A stretch of 5,606 nucleotides of DNA from CAYILC01 sp964364145 (GTDB taxonomy: Bacteria > Patescibacteriota > Microgenomatia > UBA1400 > UBA12028): positions 1 through 5,606 of the forward strand of contig CAYILC010000057.1 of NCBI GenBank assembly GCA_964364145.1. Reading direction: 5' to 3'. The notes beneath the pieces are model-generated. The model searched no databases, was not told the origin of the DNA, and saw only the letters and a list, made by a program, of their open reading frames with translations. Positions within the stretch are counted from its first letter, which is position 1; each line of letters starts with the position of its first letter. The translations under genes were made by a program, and so were the position numbers. This document shows, piece after piece, positions 1 through 5,606 of this stretch.

Positions 1-1091
1 TTTGCCTTGGTTTGCGACTCAAACTGAATTTCGTTGGCCGACATCTTCACAAACACCACGGCCGTTAAACCTTCGCGAAGGTCTTCGGAAGTGAAACTCT
101 CTTTTTCATCCTTAATGTAATTATTTTTCGTCGCGTAATCCTTTAATGACTTGTTCATGGCCATCCGGAAACCCGTGAGGTGCGTTCCCCCATCTGATGT
201 GTAGATGACATTTGCATAACATTTAATATGCTCGGAATATGAATCGTTGTACTGCGCGGCGGCCTCAACACCAATCTTGAACTTGCCGGCGTCATAGTCT
301 CCACTAAAGTACAACACTGGATGTAGGGTCTTCTTGTTACGATTGAGGTTGGTCACGAGCGATTGAATACCATTTTCAAAGTAAAAATGGCGCTCCGTAT
401 GAGATTCTTCATGCATGAAGCGGAAGTACAAACCAGCCATGAGGTATGCGCGGTCACGAATGAGCTCAACAATAATATCGGGATCGAATGTTGTGGTTGA
501 GAAGATTGTGCTGTCTGGCAAAAAGTTCACCAATGTCCCACTTTGATATGTTACGAAATACTTCGACTGATATGGAAACATTTTGACTACTTGCGCTACA
601 GTAATCTCCTTTACGATAGCTTTTGGTACACCAATTGCATATTCTTGAAAGTAATACTTTTTGAGTCGTTTTACCACAACACGCATGTTGGCAGACAACG
701 CGTTTACCGCAGAAGCGCCAACTCCGTGCAATCCCCCGGACGCTTTGTATGCTTGTTCATCAAACTTGCCGCCGGCATGCAGTTTAGTCATCACAACTTC
801 CAACGCCGAAGGTCCAGATGGATGTTTTTCTATTGGAATACCGCGGCCGTTGTCAGTAACAGTGATGTACCCATCTTTTGTAAGATAGACATGAACCTGT
901 TTAGCATATCCCGCAATGGCTTCGTCCACTGCGTTGTCCATAATTTCTTTGACAAGGTGATGCAGACCATGAACGTCGGTTGAGCCAATGTACATACCCG
1001 GACGTTTACGGACAGGTTCCAAACCTTCCAGCACACGGATGTCCGAGGCGGAATATTCAGCTTTTCCTTGAGTAATACTGGATTTTGTCAT
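1..1091 (-). CDS. gyrB: DNA gyrase subunit B, N-terminal part (runs off the left edge)
   Basis: ATPase subunit of DNA gyrase, which with GyrA introduces negative supercoils using ATP. The visible 363 residues cover the GHKL ATPase domain and most of the transducer domain. Read directly: the Bergerat-fold motif with E49, D52 and N53 (matching E. coli E42, D45, N46), DNGRGIP at 80-86, LHAGGKF at 104-110, GGLHGVG at 119-125, SGTLVNF at 184-190, GGTHLTGF at 301-308, REGLTAV at 339-345, and QTK at 360-362 with the ATP-contacting lysine. The toprim and C-terminal domains lie outside the window. The ATG at 1091-1089 gives the usual short N-terminal tail before the conserved RVLEGLEPVRKRPGMYIG block; no clear Shine-Dalgarno sequence precedes it. 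About 14 extra residues relative to E. coli lie between GLHGVG and SGT (roughly 155-183). It is 69 bp downstream of holB on the same strand and may be co-transcribed. ParE shares this domain plan, so the gyrase assignment rests on overall similarity and is not absolute. Confidence 0.93.
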   Translation of the reverse strand, partial: MTKSSITQGKAEYSASDIRVLEGLEPVRKRPGMYIGSTDVHGLHHLVKEIMDNAVDEAIAGYAKQVHVYLTKDGYITVTDNGRGIPIEKHPSGPSALEVVMTKLHAGGKFDEQAYKASGGLHGVGASAVNALSANMRVVVKRLKKYYFQEYAIGVPKAIVKEITVAQVVKMFPYQSKYFVTYQSGTLVNFLPDSTIFSTTTFDPDIIVELIRDRAYLMAGLYFRFMHEESHTERHFYFENGIQSLVTNLNRNKKTLHPVLYFSGDYDAGKFKIGVEAAAQYNDSYSEHIKCYANVIYTSDGGTHLTGFRMAMNKSLKDYATKNNYIKDEKESFTSEDLREGLTAVVFVKMSANEIQFESQTKA

Positions 1092-1160
1092 AATATGTAG
1101 AAATTTCTAGCCGCTACAATGCCAAGAAATCGGCATGTTTGGACAGAAGATTGAATCACT
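1092..1160 (-). promoter_or_regulatory. holB-gyrB spacer, probable gyrB leader with two small dyads
   Basis: This is the 69-bp gap between the holB stop and the gyrB start. It contains a perfect 12-bp palindrome, TAGAAATTTCTA (1098-1109), 7 bp upstream of the gyrB ATG, and a possible weak hairpin with 5-bp arms ATGCC/GGCAT (1119-1123 and 1132-1136, 8-nt loop). On the minus strand TTGGCA (1127-1122) resembles a -35 box, but no well-spaced -10 follows it. There is no purine-rich ribosome binding site in the last 20 bases. A role in gyrB expression is inferred from position only. Confidence 0.35.
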
Positions 1161-1826
1161 CTACCCGATTGTTTCGGGTTTTGCAAGTGAGCGTATGCGG
1201 AAGAAAAGATGTTCGAATACGAGTTTTGTATTGACGTTCCGCTTGAGCTGGGTGATGGTATGCACAAGATGTTTCACTTTGTCTAAGGCACCCACGCTTT
1301 GTGGTGATTTTTCAAGCAGACGTTTTTCATACAAGAGTGTTTTTTCACACCAACCAATTGCCCCCTCACGATCTTTGGCAAGTTTCTCTGCCTGGTCTAT
1401 TGCTATGGAAATTGTTGTGGGCCATATAAAAAATTCTTCCATTTCTGTGTCGCTCTCATGTTTTGTCTGCATCCTTATCACTCTGCATCGCGATCGTACT
1501 GTTTCCAACATTCCTAACTCACTTGTGCCGGTCATAATGATTTGCAAAAACTCCGGTGGTTCTTCCAATGTTTTTAACAACGCATTTTGCGCTTGGAGGG
1601 TCATTCGACCAGCTTCCAACACGACTACCACTTTCTGTTTGAGCGAAAATGGTTTGGTGTGAGACCACGTTATAAGCTCCCTCACCATCTCAATGCCGAT
1701 TGATGGTGTTTCTTGAATAATCAAAAGGTCAGGATGCTCTGCTTCGAAAGCAAAAGAAGTGTGTGCAAATGCTATTTTTTTTTGAAGATTGCGCGTAGGT
1801 GCAAGAATAAACAATGGCGTAAACAT
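1161..1826 (-). CDS. holB: DNA polymerase III delta-prime-like clamp-loader subunit, short form
   Basis: A 221-aa protein of the DnaX/HolB clamp-loader ATPase family; delta-prime is the rigid partner in the complex that loads the sliding clamp. The family signature is clear at 81-91 (NALLKTLEEPP), followed by a sensor-1-like strand (95-101) and the SRC motif at 112-114, which in the family supplies the arginine finger to the neighbouring subunit. HPDL at 31-34 matches the family's first conserved strand. Departures from the norm: bacterial delta-prime is usually about 330 aa; the P-loop position (9-16, APTRNLQK) lacks the GxxGxGK pattern; the Walker B position reads VVLEAG (68-73) instead of DEAD/DEAH; and the four-cysteine zinc module between the P-loop and HPDL is missing. 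It therefore probably does not hydrolyse ATP, as with E. coli delta-prime. The ATG at 1826 is fixed by an in-frame TAG at 1850-1848, with no alternative start between. The C-terminal collar region (about 140-221) is short. gyrB follows on the same strand. Confidence 0.82.
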   Translation of the reverse strand: MFTPLFILAPTRNLQKKIAFAHTSFAFEAEHPDLLIIQETPSIGIEMVRELITWSHTKPFSLKQKVVVVLEAGRMTLQAQNALLKTLEEPPEFLQIIMTGTSELGMLETVRSRCRVIRMQTKHESDTEMEEFFIWPTTISIAIDQAEKLAKDREGAIGWCEKTLLYEKRLLEKSPQSVGALDKVKHLVHTITQLKRNVNTKLVFEHLFFRIRSLAKPETIG

Positions 1827-1860
1827 ACATTTCCCTTCTCGCGTATGCTACCATGATCCC
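1827..1860. promoter_or_regulatory. Divergent holB / pilB control region
   Basis: These 34 bp separate two divergent start codons. On the minus strand GAAGG (1838-1834) sits 7 nt before the holB ATG and is a good Shine-Dalgarno sequence. On the plus strand no such site precedes pilB. TATGCT (1844-1849, plus) and the overlapping TAGCAT (1850-1845, minus) each match 4 of 6 bases of the -10 consensus, so one short element could serve both directions. A plus-strand TAAACA (1820-1825), 18 bp upstream, matches 4 of 6 of the -35 consensus. With that -10, pilB transcription would begin within a few bases of its ATG, implying a nearly leaderless mRNA. The promoter reading is weak and inferential; the holB ribosome binding site is solid. 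Confidence 0.35.
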
Positions 1861-3684
1861 ATGAGTCCTGCCCAGACAACGCCTACGCCAGTTCCCATGC
1901 CCGTTCCCACCTCATCTTCACGATCGGTATCGTCAAACTCATCCCCAGGTTCGTTCTTAGAATCGGTATTAGATGCTTTGCTCAAGGATGGAACTGTTAC
2001 ACAAGAGCAATACGACACGATTATTTTAGAGAACGTGAACACTGGCCGTCCGGCCGAGCAAGTTTTGGAAGAAAAACATATCGTTTCGGAAGAAGTGCTG
2101 AGTAAAGCGCGGTCTAAGGTATACAACGTTCCGTTTGTTGCGCTCCGTGAGGTTGGTTCCTCACCAGAGGCGCTTTCGGCAATTGCGGATACCGTGGCAA
2201 AACGCTATGTGATTTTCCCTTTTGCGCTCAACAAACAAACAAACACGTTGTCCGTTGCGATGAAGAATCCGTTGGACTTGGGCGTTATTGATTTCTTAGA
2301 GAAAAAAACGGGCTATCGCATTGCGCCGTTCTTCACTACGCTCACAGAGCTCAATCAAGAAATCATTGAACGATACGCGCAAAGTTTGTCTTCCGAAGTA
2401 ACGGCTGCCTTAAAAGAAAATGCGCCGGCGAGTTTTTCAAAAGGTGTGGAGATAAAAGCGGCGGTTGCTCGTAATGTAGGTGACACCATTCGCGAAGCAC
2501 CCATTGCGAAAATTGTGGAAACAGTCTTAGGATATGCCGTGAAGTCGCGCGCTTCGGATGTGCACATCGAACCTCAAGAGGACAAAACGCGGGTACGATA
2601 TCGCATTGACGGTGTGTTGCATGAAAAGCTCGTTCTTCCAAAAAGCGTGCAGGATGCCGTGGTGTCGCGTATCAAAGTGTTGTCCGACATGAAGATTGAC
2701 GAGAAGCGCATTCCTCAAGATGGTCGTTTTAATTTTAAGGTGGATAAAGAAGAAGTGGATTTGCGCGTGTCTTCCCTACCCACAGTGCATGGTGAGAAGA
2801 TTGTGATGCGTTTGCTGAAGAAAAGCGGTGGCGTGCCAACCTTGCAAGAGTTAGGAATTCGCGGAACTGCGCTGAAGAATTTGGAGGCGGCATCGATTGT
2901 TCCGCATGGCATTGTATTAGTGACCGGACCAACGGGATCTGGAAAGACAACCACACTCTATTCGTTGTTAACAAAGATTAACTCGCCAAAAGTGAATATT
3001 GTGACGCTTGAAGATCCTGTTGAGTACCAAATGGCGGGAATCAATCAGGTACAGATCAATCCGCAGGCAGGATTAACCTTCGCTTCGGGACTGCGCGCGT
3101 TTTTGCGTCAGGATCCAAACATTATCATGGTTGGAGAAATTCGTGATCAGGAAACCGCCGAGCTCGCGATTCAAGCCGCGCTTACAGGTCACGTGGTGTT
3201 CTCTACCCTTCACACAAACTCTGCTGCAGGCGCACTTCCTCGCCTCCTCGATATGAAGGCAGAACCGTTCTTGTTGGTTTCTTCCATGACGCTGGTGATG
3301 GCGCAACGTGTGGTCCGTAAAATTTGTTTGGATTGTAAAGAGGAATACGACCCAGAAGAAGTGGTACTGGAAGATATTAAGAAAGTACTTGGTGGGTTAT
3401 TTGACGGATGGGCCAAGCAGAATCCTACTGAGAAGATCAAACTGCATCGCGGCAAAGGGTGCGACGAATGTGGTGGGACCGGATACAAAGGCCGTATTGG
3501 TGTATATGAGGTACTGGTGATGAACGAGAAAATTGGTCGACTCATATTGGAGCGAAGACCTGCAGAAGATATTGAAAAACAAAGTACCGAGGATGGTATG
3601 GTATTGATGAAGCAGGATGGATACTTAAAGGTGTTGGAAGGAATAACAACGATTGAGGAGGTCTTGCGTGTGGCGCAGATCTAA
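1861..3684 (+). CDS. pilB: Type IV pilus assembly (extension) ATPase PilB
   Basis: Hexameric GspE/PulE/PilB-family ATPase at the cytoplasmic face of the inner membrane; it powers pilin addition through PilC. The 607 residues show, in order: a Pro/Ser/Thr-rich tail (1-30), a GspE/MshEN-type N-terminal domain (about 31-165), the N2 domain with ASDVHIEP (231-238) and RYRIDG (246-251), Walker A GPTGSGKT (356-363, K362), the Asp box LEDPVEY (383-389), Walker B IIMVGEIRD (421-429, catalytic E426), the His box TGHVVFSTLHTN (442-453), and two CxxC pairs (C489/C492, C534/C537), the tetracysteine zinc site that marks PilB/GspE and is absent from PilT. It is slightly longer than a typical PilB of about 565 aa, mainly through the N-terminal tail. 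I chose the ATG at 1861; an in-frame ATG at 1789 would overlap the divergent holB start and add an unconserved stretch, and ATG 1897 is a less likely alternative. No Shine-Dalgarno sequence precedes 1861. pilT follows after 49 bp. Confidence 0.95.
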   Translation: MSPAQTTPTPVPMPVPTSSSRSVSSNSSPGSFLESVLDALLKDGTVTQEQYDTIILENVNTGRPAEQVLEEKHIVSEEVLSKARSKVYNVPFVALREVGSSPEALSAIADTVAKRYVIFPFALNKQTNTLSVAMKNPLDLGVIDFLEKKTGYRIAPFFTTLTELNQEIIERYAQSLSSEVTAALKENAPASFSKGVEIKAAVARNVGDTIREAPIAKIVETVLGYAVKSRASDVHIEPQEDKTRVRYRIDGVLHEKLVLPKSVQDAVVSRIKVLSDMKIDEKRIPQDGRFNFKVDKEEVDLRVSSLPTVHGEKIVMRLLKKSGGVPTLQELGIRGTALKNLEAASIVPHGIVLVTGPTGSGKTTTLYSLLTKINSPKVNIVTLEDPVEYQMAGINQVQINPQAGLTFASGLRAFLRQDPNIIMVGEIRDQETAELAIQAALTGHVVFSTLHTNSAAGALPRLLDMKAEPFLLVSSMTLVMAQRVVRKICLDCKEEYDPEEVVLEDIKKVLGGLFDGWAKQNPTEKIKLHRGKGCDECGGTGYKGRIGVYEVLVMNEKIGRLILERRPAEDIEKQSTEDGMVLMKQDGYLKVLEGITTIEEVLRVAQI

Positions 3685-3686
3685 GG

Positions 3687-3724
3687 TATTTAGTATCTAG
3701 TATCTAGATACTAGATACTAAATA
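3687..3724. repeat. Perfect 38-bp palindrome built from 7-bp repeats, between pilB and pilT
   Basis: All 19 base pairs match around a centre between 3705 and 3706. The left arm contains two tandem copies of TAGTATC (3691-3697 and 3698-3704) and the right arm two copies of GATACTA (3707-3713 and 3714-3720), so the same 7-bp unit occurs twice in each orientation. CTAG occurs three times at exact 7-bp steps (3697, 3704, 3711). It starts 2 bp after the pilB stop codon and ends where the pilT ribosome binding site begins. As RNA it would form a long AU-rich hairpin with a tiny loop; no T-tract follows, so it does not look like an ordinary terminator on the plus strand. Function unknown. Confidence 0.97.
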
Positions 3725-3730
3725 AGGGGA
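3724..3730 (+). promoter_or_regulatory. pilT ribosome binding site abutting the palindrome
   Basis: AAGGGGA lies 3 nt before the pilT ATG (GGGG ends 4 nt before it). The purine run matches a Shine-Dalgarno core but the spacing is on the short side. Its first base is the last base of the 38-bp palindrome, so a hairpin there would stand directly against the ribosome landing site. Confidence 0.6.
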
Positions 3731-3733
3731 AAT

Positions 3734-4750
3734 ATGACAATCCGAGACATGTTACAGATGGTTGTTGATCAAGAAGCCTCCGATCTGCACCTTATTGCGG
3801 GAACGGTGCCGACGCTACGAGTGCATGGTCAACTCATGGCTATTCCCAACGAGGCAGCGCTTTTGCCGCAGGACATGGAACCCTTGATTACGCCGATTGT
3901 ATCGTCCGAACAGCACGAATTAGTGATGGTGAATAAAGAACTTGATTTTTCGTATCAATTTGGGGAACTTGGCCGTTTCCGCGTGAACATCTATTTCGAG
4001 AAGAATATCATGGCTGCGGAGTTGCGGTTGATTCCGGCCAAAATCAAGACGATTGAGGAGCTTGGTCTGCCGCAAATTTGCCACAAGTTTGCTGTGTTAA
4101 AACAAGGGCTAATCTTGGTCACAGGTCCCACTGGTCAAGGGAAATCTTCCACATTAGCGGCAATTATTGAAGAGATTAATCGAACACGTGCAGAACATAT
4201 TCTCACGATCGAGGATCCTATTGAGTTTGTGTATACGCCAGCAATGTCCATTATTTCGCAACGCGAACTCCATTCCGACACGCACTCTTGGGATATTGCG
4301 TTGCGATCTGCCCTTCGCGAAGATCCGGATGTGGTGCTTGTTGGCGAGATGCGCGACTTTGAAACGATTGCCGCGGCACTCACTGTTGCCGAAACCGGTC
4401 ACCTTGTGTTTGCCACATTGCACACAAACTCTGCGGCGCAAACGATTGATCGTATTATTGATGTTTTCCCTGCCGAACAACAGGCACAAATTCGCAGCCA
4501 ACTTGCGATGACAATCGAAGCGATTTTCTCCCAGCGGTTGTTGCCGTCTTTGAGAGGCGGCCGCGTCGCGGCCGCCGAGGTCCTTCTTGCTACCTCGGCT
4601 GTGCGGAACCTCATTCGTGAAGGAAAGTCATTTCAACTGGATAACGTGATTCAAACTTCTTCAGATGTTGGCATGACCACCCTCAATGCAAGTCTCGCGA
4701 GTTTGTTGGATCAAGGACGTATTTCACAGGAAGTTGCGGTCCAGTACTGA
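3734..4750 (+). CDS. pilT: Type IV pilus retraction ATPase PilT
   Basis: Hexameric ATPase that drives pilus disassembly and retraction, opposing PilB at the base of the machine. The 338 residues are close to the usual length of about 345. Visible motifs: ASDLHL (15-20) in the N-terminal PAS-like domain, RFRVNIY (81-87), Walker A GPTGQGKS (131-138, K137), Asp box IEDPIEF (159-165), Walker B VVLVGEMRD (200-208, catalytic E205), His box TGHLVFATLHTN (221-232), and the PilT hallmark AVRNLIRE (289-296), corresponding to the AIRNLIRE motif needed for retraction in other bacteria. There are no CxxC pairs, which separates it from PilB. The ATG at 3734 fits both the conserved N-terminus and the ribosome binding site. 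It ends with TGA at 4748-4750, indicating that TGA is a stop codon here. The codons for residues 275-281 form a GC-rich dyad described separately. Genes that follow pilB are sometimes PilU-like, but the intact AVRNLIRE block supports PilT. Confidence 0.94.
   Translation: MTIRDMLQMVVDQEASDLHLIAGTVPTLRVHGQLMAIPNEAALLPQDMEPLITPIVSSEQHELVMVNKELDFSYQFGELGRFRVNIYFEKNIMAAELRLIPAKIKTIEELGLPQICHKFAVLKQGLILVTGPTGQGKSSTLAAIIEEINRTRAEHILTIEDPIEFVYTPAMSIISQRELHSDTHSWDIALRSALREDPDVVLVGEMRDFETIAAALTVAETGHLVFATLHTNSAAQTIDRIIDVFPAEQQAQIRSQLAMTIEAIFSQRLLPSLRGGRVAAAEVLLATSAVRNLIREGKSFQLDNVIQTSSDVGMTTLNASLASLLDQGRISQEVAVQY
4556..4576. repeat. 21-bp GC-rich perfect dyad inside pilT
   Basis: Two 10-bp arms, GGCGGCCGCG and CGCGGCCGCC, flank a single central T (4566). 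All ten pairs match. The arms contain two overlap-free copies of the octamer GCGGCCGC (4557-4564 and 4568-4575). The stretch is almost all G and C in a gene of ordinary composition. It encodes Gly-Gly-Arg-Val-Ala-Ala-Ala (275-281), a position where PilT proteins usually carry G-R-V/I-A-A-x-E, so the protein is normal and only the codon choice is striking. Confidence 0.9.
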
Positions 4751-4798
4751 TATGTGGCGGAAGGGATGCGAAAAGTTGTTGGGCAAATGTAAACGCCT
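4751..4798 (+). other. pilT-pilC spacer
   Basis: A 48-bp gap with no palindrome and no clear Shine-Dalgarno sequence next to the pilC ATG. It carries an 8-codon mini-frame (4766-4792, ATG to TAA) in the same phase as pilC, whose stop prevents any upstream extension of pilC. The spacing is compatible with one pilBTC transcript. Confidence 0.4.
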
Positions 4799-5606
4799 AT
4801 GCCACTCTTTATTTACAAAGCGAAAAATCAAAAAAACGAAACCGTTAAAGGCAAGGTTGAGGCAAGTAGTCTTCAGCAAGCTTCGGCGGTTCTCAAAGAA
4901 AAGGGCTTATTCATCGTTTCTTTACAGGCGTTAAAACAATCCGAGTTTGCCGCTTTTTCCGCGATGTTCGATCGTATAAAGGGTGGAGATATTGTCAACT
5001 TTACCCGCCAACTTTCTACCATGATTACCGCTGGTCTCACCTTGACCGAGTCTTTTGGGATTTTACAAAAACAGAACAAACCGGCGCTACAAAAAGTAGT
5101 CACAGAGTTACTACACGATGTTGAGGGAGGCTTGACCTTTGCCGGAGCCTTGCAAAAACATCCAAAGGTGTTTTCGCGCGTCTACATCGCACTTATTCGC
5201 TCTGGTGAATCTGCCGGTGTATTGGACAAAGTTCTCCATCGATTAGCGGACAATCTTGAGAAGCAATACGAGTTTGCGGCAAAAACAAAAGGAGCGTTGA
5301 TCTATCCAGTCATCGTGATGATCGCCATGGTGGCGGTGATGTTTGTCATGATGGTATTTGTGGTTCCGCAACTTACCTCAATGTATACGGACTTTGGCGC
5401 GTCACTCCCCGCCCCAACACAAATACTTATTGGGGTTTCAAAAGTTATGACGAAGTTTTGGTACGTATTTATTGGAGTCTTTTTTGGATTGGGATACGCA
5501 GTTCGAGCTTGGCGAAAAACGCCGGTTGGCGAATGGCAAATCGATACGCTGTTATTAAAAATCCCAATCTATGGGAAGTTGAAGATTCAGATTATGATGA
5601 CCGAGT
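4799..5606 (+). CDS. pilC: Type IV pilus inner-membrane platform protein PilC, N-terminal part (runs off the right edge)
   Basis: GspF/PilC-family platform protein in the inner membrane; it couples the PilB and PilT motors to the pilus base. The visible 269 residues begin with the family's typical start (MPLFIYKAKN, then VKGKVEASS at 17-25 and a VLKEKGL helix at 31-37). The first T2SSF cytoplasmic helical domain spans about 63-165 and includes FTRQLSTMITAGL (68-80) and SGESAGVLD (135-143), the family's GE-x-G-x-L signature. A strongly hydrophobic segment at 168-190 is the first membrane helix and 218-236 a probable second, followed by the start of the second cytoplasmic domain (about 242 onward, PVGEWQIDTLLLKIPIYGKL). 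A full-length PilC is about 400 aa, so roughly a third is missing. The ATG at 4799 is the first possible start after the in-frame TAA at 4790-4792; no good ribosome binding site is visible. It follows pilT in the same direction. Confidence 0.94.
   Translation, partial: MPLFIYKAKNQKNETVKGKVEASSLQQASAVLKEKGLFIVSLQALKQSEFAAFSAMFDRIKGGDIVNFTRQLSTMITAGLTLTESFGILQKQNKPALQKVVTELLHDVEGGLTFAGALQKHPKVFSRVYIALIRSGESAGVLDKVLHRLADNLEKQYEFAAKTKGALIYPVIVMIAMVAVMFVMMVFVVPQLTSMYTDFGASLPAPTQILIGVSKVMTKFWYVFIGVFFGLGYAVRAWRKTPVGEWQIDTLLLKIPIYGKLKIQIMMTE

Noticed and set aside
70..81. 12-bp palindrome CCTTCGCGAAGG in gyrB
   Set aside because: It encodes the conserved LREG; a similar 10-bp string in pilT encodes LRE, so this looks like codon coincidence.
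543..983. Plus-strand open frame of 146 codons
   Set aside because: It lies antisense to conserved gyrB codons, resembles no known protein and has an odd composition rich in Phe, Cys and His.
1135..1662. Plus-strand open frame of 175 codons
   Set aside because: It is the antisense shadow of holB; the minus frame carries the clear clamp-loader motifs.
1789..1860. 24-residue N-terminal extension of PilB from ATG 1789
   Set aside because: It would run antisense into the holB start and has no family resemblance; ATG 1861 is simpler.
3687..3724. Palindrome as an intrinsic terminator
   Set aside because: The stem is AT-rich and no T-tract follows on the plus strand; the downstream bases are AAGGGGA.
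3715..3728. -10 like TACTAA in the palindrome as a pilT promoter
   Set aside because: No -35 at a suitable distance, and the start point would fall inside the ribosome binding site.
3212..4434. Identical 14-bp string CACACAAACTCTGC in pilB and pilT
   Set aside because: It encodes the shared His-box HTNSA of two paralogous ATPases, so homology explains it.
4766..4792. Eight-codon mini-frame as a leader peptide for pilC
   Set aside because: The purine run touches its ATG with no proper spacing, and there is no attenuator-like structure.
4752..4934. Small Lys/Arg-rich plus-strand frame starting right after the pilT stop
   Set aside because: It overlaps the conserved PilC N-terminus in another frame; its basic composition comes from shifted lysine codons of pilC.

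Overview
The window holds five genes in two divergent groups and almost no spare DNA. On the minus strand are gyrB (cut off by the left edge) and, upstream of it, a short DNA polymerase III delta-prime-like gene (holB). On the plus strand is a type IV pilus motor operon: pilB, pilT and pilC (pilC cut off by the right edge). A 34-bp gap separates the start codons of holB and pilB, so the two groups share one small divergent control region.

The organism is most likely a member of the Candidatus Patescibacteria (CPR), Parcubacteria-like. This is inferred from the pilB-pilT-pilC set next to housekeeping replication genes, the stripped-down delta-prime (221 aa, no zinc module, no intact P-loop), the tight packing and the moderate GC content. 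No rRNA or other phylogenetic marker is present to confirm it. TGA ends pilT exactly where a PilT protein should end, so TGA is read as stop; this argues against the Gracilibacteria/SR1 code.

Layout: 1-1091 gyrB 5' part (minus); 1092-1160 spacer with two small dyads; 1161-1826 holB (minus); 1827-1860 divergent region; 1861-3684 pilB; 3685-3733 spacer almost filled by a perfect 38-bp palindrome that ends against the pilT ribosome binding site; 3734-4750 pilT, which contains a perfect 21-bp GC-rich dyad; 4751-4798 spacer; 4799-5606 pilC 5' part. There is no gene-free stretch over 300 bases.

Together, PilB (extension ATPase), PilT (retraction ATPase) and PilC (inner-membrane platform) form the cytoplasmic motor of a type IV pilus, used in bacteria for attachment, twitching or DNA uptake. 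GyrB and delta-prime belong to DNA topology and replication. I see no defence system, mobile element, CRISPR array or RNA gene. The most distinctive non-coding signal is the palindrome between pilB and pilT.
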